Shown: piece by piece, positions 44,855 to 51,496 of the stretch
How positions within the stretch are numbered: position 1 is the stretch's first letter
How the letters are laid out: every line of letters begins with the position of its first letter
Assembly (NCBI GenBank): GCA_946803715.1
Contig: CAMPET010000294.1
Span: forward strand, 30,643-82,138
Reading direction: 5' to 3'
DNA length: 51,496 nt
From: Beroe ovata
Taxonomy: Eukaryota > Ctenophora > Nuda > Beroida > Beroidae
The notes under the pieces: generated by a model
What the model was told of the DNA's origin: nothing
Database searches by the model: none
Seen by the model: only the letters and a program-made list of their open reading frames with translations
Program-made: the position numbers and the translations under genes

Positions 44855-44989
44855 GATGAACATTGTACACAGTGAGACAAAGTCAATTAAATCAAAGCAT
44901 TCATTTTACACATATTAACTGACAGTTTCAAGACATTATAGTCTCTTCTTCAGGATCTCTACAAAGTGAGACCCTCCTCTCTCAAATTT
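44855..44989. repeat. Direct repeat, copy 2
   Basis: Second copy of 43911-44036, in the same orientation, about 945 bp downstream. Confidence 0.8.
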
Positions 44990-45140
44990 GATTGTATTGC
45001 GTAGTGTTGGTGAGTTAAACACTACTCCTTGCATGAGCTGCTACATTTGTTCAGCTGGGTATGATGTGTATATAGTGCATGCTTGTATATGTGATAAGGA
45101 TCCATGCAGTGAAGGAAAAATAAAATTCTACAACACCCTA

Positions 45141-46241
45141 GGGACCGTTCACATATAACCTACGTAATCTAAATTTCGGAATTTTTTACCCCCTCCCCCC
45201 AAACGTAATCATCTGTAATCATGGCTCAAACCCCCGCTCAGAAGGGAAATATTACGGGCCAACCACCCCTTCTGACGGAAAGTCTGAAAGGGACAAAGGA
45301 ATATGATATTTATATAGAGCCTTCTCCGGTGGATTGCAAGCTAGATGGGGGACGGGGCAAAATGACTTTGGACTTGCTCTGCTGTCTGCTAGTGTTTAGA
45401 TCCCTAGGTTGAGGAGTAACCTACAGCATTTTGATCCAGGAATCGACAGACATGCCTGTAGGGTGTTCACAGACTTGCTTACACTCGCCCTATAGGCTGC
45501 TTTCTGCTTTGATTGCGTAGTATGCCGATTGTTATTCACTGTATTGTATCCGGTTGAGCCTCATGGCCATTTTGAGTGGAGTACTGAGTTTATACTCTCA
45601 GTAGAGAGGATACACAGAAAGTGTATCCTTGAAGGGAGACGGGAGTAAAGTTAGTACTATACTAAGTTGTATACACTAACAGTGAGTGTACGCACACTCG
45701 GTAGAATGGGGCACAGTGAGTGCAAGCGATATACAGTGAGTATAGGCTCAGTAGAAGGGCACAGTGAGTGCTAGCAGTATACAGTGAGTATACGCTCAGT
45801 AGAATGGGGCAAAGTGAGTGCAAGCGATATACAGTGAGTATACGCTCAGTAGAAGGAAGCACAGTGAGTGCTGGCAATAACCAGTAAGTATACGCTTAGT
45901 GGAGGGGAGCACAGTGAGTGCTAACCTGCAGACAGTTACTAGCGTCTTATATTTAGCCACATGGTTTTAACTTGTGTTTCAAACTGGTGTTTAATGAGCT
46001 CATTACACGCTGCTCAAGTGTCACGTGACCCGCCAGAGGTATACACACATACTGTAAACCTAATCACAGAAAATGATGCATGTCAAACTTTGAACTTGCA
46101 GTCTGACAGGCGTCGAGGGCCAAGAATTCTGAAAATGTCTTGATTACGTAATCAAGGTCAAACCCCCCCCTCCGTAATCAAGCGTAATCATTTGGAAACC
46201 CCCTCCCCCCTCGGCTGATTACGTTATATGTGAACAATCCC
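45141..46241. mobile_element. ~1.1-kb element with terminal inverted repeats
   Basis: The left end reads GGGACCGTTCACATATAAC and then CTACGTAATC. The right end, read on the minus strand, is GGGATTGTTCACATATAAC and then GTAATC. The ends match for about 25 bp with two substitutions and a 4-base indel. Inside each end are C-rich tracts (CCCCCTCCCCCC) and repeated GTAATCAT words. TA on the left and TTA on the right flank the ends, compatible with a short TA-type target duplication. There is no transposase frame, so it would be non-autonomous. Superfamily uncertain. Confidence 0.75.
45665..45935. repeat. ~50-bp minisatellite inside the TIR element
   Basis: The landmark GCA(C/A)AGTGAGTG starts at 45711, 45759, 45809, 45859 and 45909 (spacing 48 to 50 bp). 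Each unit also has a second AGTGAGTATA half, so the basic motif may be a diverged ~25-bp unit. Confidence 0.88.
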
Positions 46242-46285
46242 TTATGAAAATTACCCCTCTCAACTCAAATGCCCATTTAGGAGGC

Positions 46286-49200
46286 ATGGCATCTTTGTCA
46301 AGTAAAGCATATCAGAAATTTTTAGAGTATGCTGCTCCCCATGTCCCATTGCTAAAGGTAAAGTTACCCTGACTCAGTTGATATTGGAACTAGTAAATGC
46401 ATGATTCTATCAATTCTAAATTAAGTATTAATGTATTTCAGGACTCTAAGTTTAAAGAAACTGGTGTTCTAACAGCTGAGGAGGTAAGAGAAGGGCTAAT
46501 TGAATTTCAGTGTATCAATCTGAGATCTAAGTCATTCCGACTCATCATCTTATAAAGAGAGCCACCCAATTGATATTGTTTCAGTTTGTTCTGGCAGGAG
46601 AGTTCCTGGTCCACCATTGTCCCACCTGGAGATGGTATACCTCCATCAAAAGATTTTACAACCAGATGACTATAAGCTACTAAGATATTTCAATTTCTCG
46701 TGAGCAGTTTCATGTGTTTGACATATTATGTTTGCAGGGAGATGGGTGAGGAATCTAAAGTTAAGGACTGGCTCCCCAAAGACAAGCAGTTTCTCGCTAC
46801 CAGAAATGGTTAGTGGGTACAGTTTATTTTCTCAACTTTTTCTAAATTGACTTGAACCATTGGCCAACATTTCACTAATGCACCATTCTGCTAATTCTAA
46901 GCGAAAACTTGAATCATATTTTCATTTACACTTTGCATGAACCAGAATGAATTTCCCAGTCCCGTGCTATCAGAGGCTGAAACAGATGCAGTTCACAGAG
47001 GAGAATGAGGTTGTTATTGATGAGGATGACCCTGAAGGAGGCTGGGTGGACACACATCACAACATAGGTACACCCAATGACATTAACATTACATGTTAAC
47101 CTTATACCTAACCTCATGTCTGCTTTCCATGGAGACCCAATCAAATCACCTCCTGGAGGCCTCCCGTCGTCCAATCCAGTAATGAGTTGGGGGAAACTGG
47201 ATCCGGATAATTCTGCTTGAGGTGAACGTGCTTCTTGTTCTGGGTTGGGAGGGATGCCAAACACTGACTTTAGGAGATTCGGTACTTGTCTTTGAGAGTT
47301 GTTTTTGATAGTTGTTTGAGAGACACATAACTGTGAGTTGAACATGGAGCACAGAAAACAGATTGATTGGTTGGGCCAGGTGTAAATGGGGACACTGTAC
47401 CAATATCTGAGACCTTTAGCTACCGCGACTTAGCTATTGTGTGACACGCCGTAACATGGTATCACACCTGGAATTGTGTAGTGATAAAGTGATAAGATGG
47501 AGTATTCACTCACTGTGCTGCAGTCAACTGTTTTATGTGCATCAATTGCTTTAAAAATTGCCTATGATACCCTTATGATATCCTATCATCTAATGAAGGC
47601 ATTTTCCGACGAATTTTCGGCTACTTTCGGGAATACAGCTTGAGAACATCAACTTGTTTGTGAGATCGTACAGTAACACAATATGTACTTTCCAAACAAG
47701 GAATGGTTGGTAAATGATTATACCAAACAAAATATGGGCTTGGCATTCTGTGCGACAATAGAATGGTCTGTACAAAAATCCACAGTTTGGAGTCCGTGTT
47801 TAACATGCCACACAGTAAGGATCTTCTCCGTGTTCGCCAGGCTAGGCACATTACCACTCTGTCTTGACCAAAGTTGAATGTTTTCTTTGTTGACAGCGAA
47901 TGTTTCCTTGCGGTTGATATCGGGCACCTACACAGTAGGTACAGGGTACTCCATTACATGAGAACCAATTCAGATGAAACACCATAATAGCAGCCCCTCA
48001 GTTTTAATAATACCACTCAATAGTGTGGTAACTCGACATAAGGTTCATATCTTATTCATGTGATATTTGCTGCTTGATATTTGCTCCATTTCAGATACAA
48101 CCACAGCTAAGATTACAGACTCAATGGATGATGTGAATCTTGAAGTGAGTTTTTTCCCGTAAACCACTTAGGCGATATGTCCCTTAAATCTCTGTACTTT
48201 CCCAGATGTACGATTTTTGCCTCCTTTCCCAGCGGTTAACCTATAAAAACATTTCCCAATAGAAGTCCATGACTTACATTTTCATCCCCCTATTTCAGGA
48301 GAAAGTAGTTCCCGAGCAAGCTGCTGTCGAGGATGATGAATCAAGTGAAGAGGAAATGATGACAGATGGTATGACATAGAACCCCCACCCCTCTGTAATA
48401 AGAAACTGCTGCATCTGTTTCCTACTTCCACTACTCTATGTATTGCGCGACAATATCTGCAGTGATGTTTATGCGCTCTGAGACATGTTAATGTCGCGCG
48501 TACTGCGCGCGTCATGAGACCAGAAATCATTGATGCGGGCAGTTTCATCTATCATTGATGACTGATTGGGAGTCATCTGTAATGATGACTGATCATGATG
48601 ACTGATTGGGAGTCATGATGAGTGATTATGTCGACTGATTGTGAGTCATGGCTTCCTCCAGACTGCCCGCATTTTCCTTCATCGTGTGGCTATGATTCAA
48701 CAATTAGCACAATGATTCCACCGTTTAAAATTTAAAATAATGTCACGTGATTCAATTTAGTGACCCCAGTAACACACAGTTCTCGTTGCGTTACAACGTA
48801 CCAGTGGTATATAACGCGTTACATCACCATTTTGTCAGACGAGGACGAGCCCGGCGTTCCTGACGACGACCCAGCCGAAGCAAGACCCGCTGCAGTTACT
48901 GACAACAACCAAGCTGCTGACACCAATACTGTTAACATGCGTTCCTACGACCTCTACATCACATACGACAGGTAATTTATTCATAGTGATAGTTACCCTG
49001 ATAGTTTAATAGTGATTGTCTGATTGCTGTTTCTGTAGCTATGTTAATTGTTAACAATAACGATGAGGTGTTAACTGTTACCATGTTAACAATTACAGGT
49101 TTTATCAGACGCCGAGAATGTGGCTATTCGGATACAACGAGAGTCGACAGCCACTTACAATAGAGCAAACATACGAGGTTTCGGAGTATGCACCTGTTGA

Positions 49201-50287
49201 GTCACTATTGTGCCACTACACGCAGTGTATCATGTTTTATATGTTGTTATCTCTTATTATCGTATGAAATATTATTCCTTACAAACATAATTTGTTGTTA
49301 AGTGAGACGGCTACACTCATCAAAACTGTAGAATTGTAGGTACTCGTTCAGAGCCAGTTTTCTCGATGCTCGATGTTACAATTGGTATGTATTATGTGAC
49401 ACTGATATGTAACTGTAACACTGTGTATAATTCACAGGACATATCATCTGATCATGTGAAGAAAACAGTCACACAAGAAAATCATCCCCACTTTTCTGGT
49501 CCCGGAATGTTATCGATACATCCTTGCAAGTAAGTGATGTCCGATCTGTTCCTTGCGGGACACCAGACAGATCCGACTGGCGCCACTTTAAATGTCGTAT
49601 TTTGCGACATATTCTCTTATTTCATGTCATATTTTGTGACATCATCTCTCGATACAATCTCTCAATACAATTCATGCCTTTTTCCTTGTCATATGTTACT
49701 AAGTATGGAAAACCATGATGTGTTTCAGGCATGCAGAAGTTATCAAGCGTATTGTCGAGCAAACAGCTCAGGGAGGGAAAAACGAGGTTGAGGTTCGTAT
49801 ACATGGAAAAATAGTGTGGCACTGTTGCTATAGCCTATATTAGTGCTGTTGCAATAGTGTTGCTATGATAGTGTTGCACTGTTGTTATACTGCAGTTGCT
49901 AAATTAGTGTGAAATACACATCGTGCAGTAGTGTGTACTGTGACGGGATCCAGTGTACTGCCTGTACAATGTACACAATGTATGTATTGTGTATACGGCG
50001 TGCATTTACACTGTACACGACGCACCAAAACCACGTGCTTATCAGTGTCACTTGTATATTTGCGCGCACAGCACGACTGATACTGAAACAGGTGGTATGC
50101 AATTGATACAGGTGGTATCCATCATGATCATAGACATATGGTTTGACAGTGACCTCGTCATCTCTCATTACTACAGTGATCGTACTTTCAGGTACACATG
50201 TATCTGCTGATATTCCTGAAGTTTGTACAGTCCGTACTTCCGACGATCGAGTACGATTACACCCAACAGTTTACAATGTCAGGCTAA
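46286..50287 (+). CDS. ATG3: ATG3, autophagy E2-like enzyme, 12 exons, 308 aa
   Basis: Transfers ATG8/LC3-family proteins from ATG7 to phosphatidylethanolamine on the growing autophagosome membrane. Exons: 46286-46357, 46442-46483, 46585-46634, 46738-46808, 46960-47067, 48095-48144, 48299-48368, 48839-48971, 49099-49177, 49438-49529, 49729-49792, 50192-50287; every junction is GT-AG and in phase. The protein reads [15 protein letters not shown] (N-terminal helix), [34 protein letters not shown] and [10 protein letters not shown]. An acidic flexible loop of about 75 residues follows, then [20 protein letters not shown] and the catalytic HPC motif in LSIHPCK (Cys255). It ends [20 protein letters not shown], then [11 protein letters not shown]. 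Length (human 314) and all landmarks indicate an intact, functional gene. The start is supported by an N-terminus of the same length as the human protein. Confidence 0.96.
47068..48094. other. ATG3 intron 5, the longest of the gene
   Basis: About 1 kb between exons ending ...HHNI and starting DTTTAKITD. Open frames on the minus strand in this intron match nothing recognised. No repeat family was identified in it. Confidence 0.7.
48510..48660. repeat. Short degenerate repeat of ATGACTGATTGGGAGTC in ATG3 intron 7
   Basis: The word GATGACTGATTGGGAGTCAT recurs with variants at about 48556, 48595 and 48628. A GC-rich patch (CGCGCGTACTGCGCGCGTCA) lies just before it. Confidence 0.7.
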
Positions 50288-51075
50288 CACTGTATACGTG
50301 TGTGTGAGTGTGAGTGTGTCATGGTATTGATTTTATATCCAATTTAGGTGATATGAGGGTTATATATTGACAATTAATGATCGTTTACAGAGAAGTGAAA
50401 TTTCCAATTGATTAATAGTATATGGAGTGGATTTTATCGAAACATTTTTCCTCCCCTACAAAATCGTGAACATTTCTCCCTCCTTCACTCTTTGAAAGCA
50501 ACAAAGACACAAATCTTAGTCCAAAATTGTCAGTCCTATAAGACTTGTTTTTGATGATTCATAGTTAAATGAGTTTTGTAATCATTTTCCGTGTTACAAT
50601 AGAGAAAGAAGGCTCTTTTGAGAAATCGTACTTTGTTATGTTTTGATTTTAACTTTGGAATATTTCATTTGAATCTAAGCGTTTCGGTTTTACCATACAG
50701 CATTCAATGTATGAATATGACATAAAAAACAAAATTAAAAGATGATCAACGCACGCTAAATATACGGAATCATTGCACTTTGCAGTTGTCGAAAAAGATA
50801 TCTCTAACCATAAAAATGCTTTCACAAATGAATGATGATAATCGAAATCTAACATCTTTAGTTCAATTGTTACAATATTTTTGTAAATCTGAAATATCAA
50901 TATTAGCCACTGCATGAATAGCTTTTCTCGTTAATGTCAAAATCACACTTTCTAGTTTTCTTAGCTACACTGTAGCATTAAAATTCACTATAGCGATGCA
51001 GATATCAAAATCGGGTTACATTCCGTGCACATTTAGGGTCTGCATTAGTAAGTGTGCACAGTTGTGCAGGTTGTG
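50288..51075. other. Region downstream of ATG3
   Basis: Presumed ATG3 3'UTR and AT-rich intergenic DNA. No gene recognised. Confidence 0.6.
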
Positions 51076-51496
51076 CACACTATGGTGTCACTAGGTGGAC
51101 GTGTAGTAATGTGTATTAGGGTGTGCATTGCACACTATGGTGTCACTAGGAGGACGTGTAGTAATGTGTAGTAGGGTGTGCCTTGCACACTATGGTGTCA
51201 CTAGCAGGATGTTTAGTAATGTGTAGTAGGGTGTGCATTGCACACTATGGTGTTACTAGGAGGATGTGTAGTAATGTGTATTAGGGTGTGCATTGCACAC
51301 TATGGTGTCACTAGGTGGACGTGTAGTAATGTGTAGTAGCGTGTGCATTACACATTGTATTAGGGTGTGCATTGCACACTGGTGTCACTAGGAGGACGTG
51401 TAGTTATGTGTATAAGGGTGTGCATTGCACACTATGGTGTCACTAGTAGGACGTGTAGTTATGTGTATTAGGGTGTGCATTGCACACTATGGTGTC
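51076..51496. repeat. 55-bp minisatellite running off the window end
   Basis: The landmark CACACTATGGTG starts at 51076, 51131, 51186, 51241 and 51296 (55 bp apart), then 51375 (79, with a partial extra unit), 51428 and 51483. Each unit contains the palindrome GTGTGCATTGCACAC or a variant. The array is open-ended on the right. Confidence 0.95.

Larger units (their letters stand above)
43621..45140. other. Intergenic, upstream of SLC38-like gene, with a GC-rich palindromic island
   Basis: Between the divergent SLC38-like and ATG3 genes. It has AT-rich flanks, a GC-rich island at about 44240-44660 full of CGCGCG and inverted repeats, and a pair of direct repeats (43911-44036 and 44855-44989). 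No gene recognised. Confidence 0.65.

Noticed and set aside
46926-47403. Minus-strand open frames overlapping ATG3 exon 5 and intron 5
   Set aside because: They run antisense through a verified ATG3 exon and show no domain.
1-51496. tRNA, rRNA, spliceosomal RNA genes or CRISPR arrays
   Set aside because: Scanned by eye for the GGTTCGANTCC B-box, U1/U2/U6 starts and spacer-repeat patterns; none seen. A covariance-model search was not possible.

Overview
This is animal nuclear DNA. Six to eight split genes with short GT-AG introns lie on both strands, buried in CA/TG microsatellites, minisatellites, satellite arrays, a DNA-transposon-like element and one nearly full-length LTR retrotransposon. 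The gene set (plastin, an FSIP2-like flagellar protein, a THAP protein, an FBXO30/FBXO40-like F-box protein, an SLC38-type transporter, ATG3) is metazoan. The compact introns and divergent proteins suggest an early-branching marine invertebrate, perhaps a sponge. That placement is inference and was not tested. Exon coordinates were read by eye from splice signals and reading-frame continuity.

Layout, left to right. 85-1194 (-): four exons of plastin/fimbrin, cut by the window edge on one side and by a one-base gap (n) on the other. 3380-10349 (-): a complete 8-exon FSIP2-like gene whose last exon encodes an array of about 42-residue helical repeats. 10350-16566: intergenic, with microsatellites, a haplotype duplication and a CACGTG-rich promoter-like spot. 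16567-18138 (-): single-exon THAP-domain gene. 21528-25956 (+): complete 12-exon FBXO30/40-like gene. 27392-29547 (-): five phase-consistent exons of a protein with two inhibitor-2-like motifs, lying between tandem 343-bp repeats; two further exons of unknown identity lie at 31085-31713. 31920-39605 (+): a Ty3/gypsy-type element with gag, a textbook -1 frameshift heptamer, pol and LTRs. 39606-40837: a 172-bp satellite. 40947-43620 (-): the first eight exons of an SLC38-like amino-acid transporter whose 3' half is missing. 45141-46241: an element with terminal inverted repeats. 46286-50287 (+): complete 12-exon ATG3. 51076-51496: a 55-bp minisatellite running off the end.

Ten single n characters (1292, 2330, 2877, 13333, 15875, 25625, 29647, 31919, 32134, 40838) look like contig joins. 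Three of them separate near-identical copies of the same sequence, so part of the apparent duplication here is probably unmerged haplotypes. Order and contiguity across each n should be treated as unproven.

The genes do not form one pathway. ATG3 (autophagy), the F-box protein (ubiquitin ligase adaptor), the SLC38 transporter, plastin (actin bundling) and the FSIP2-like protein (sperm flagellum) are ordinary independent eukaryotic genes. The most unusual content is the FSIP2-like repeat array, the retrotransposon's frameshift and LTR-end structure, and the satellite families.
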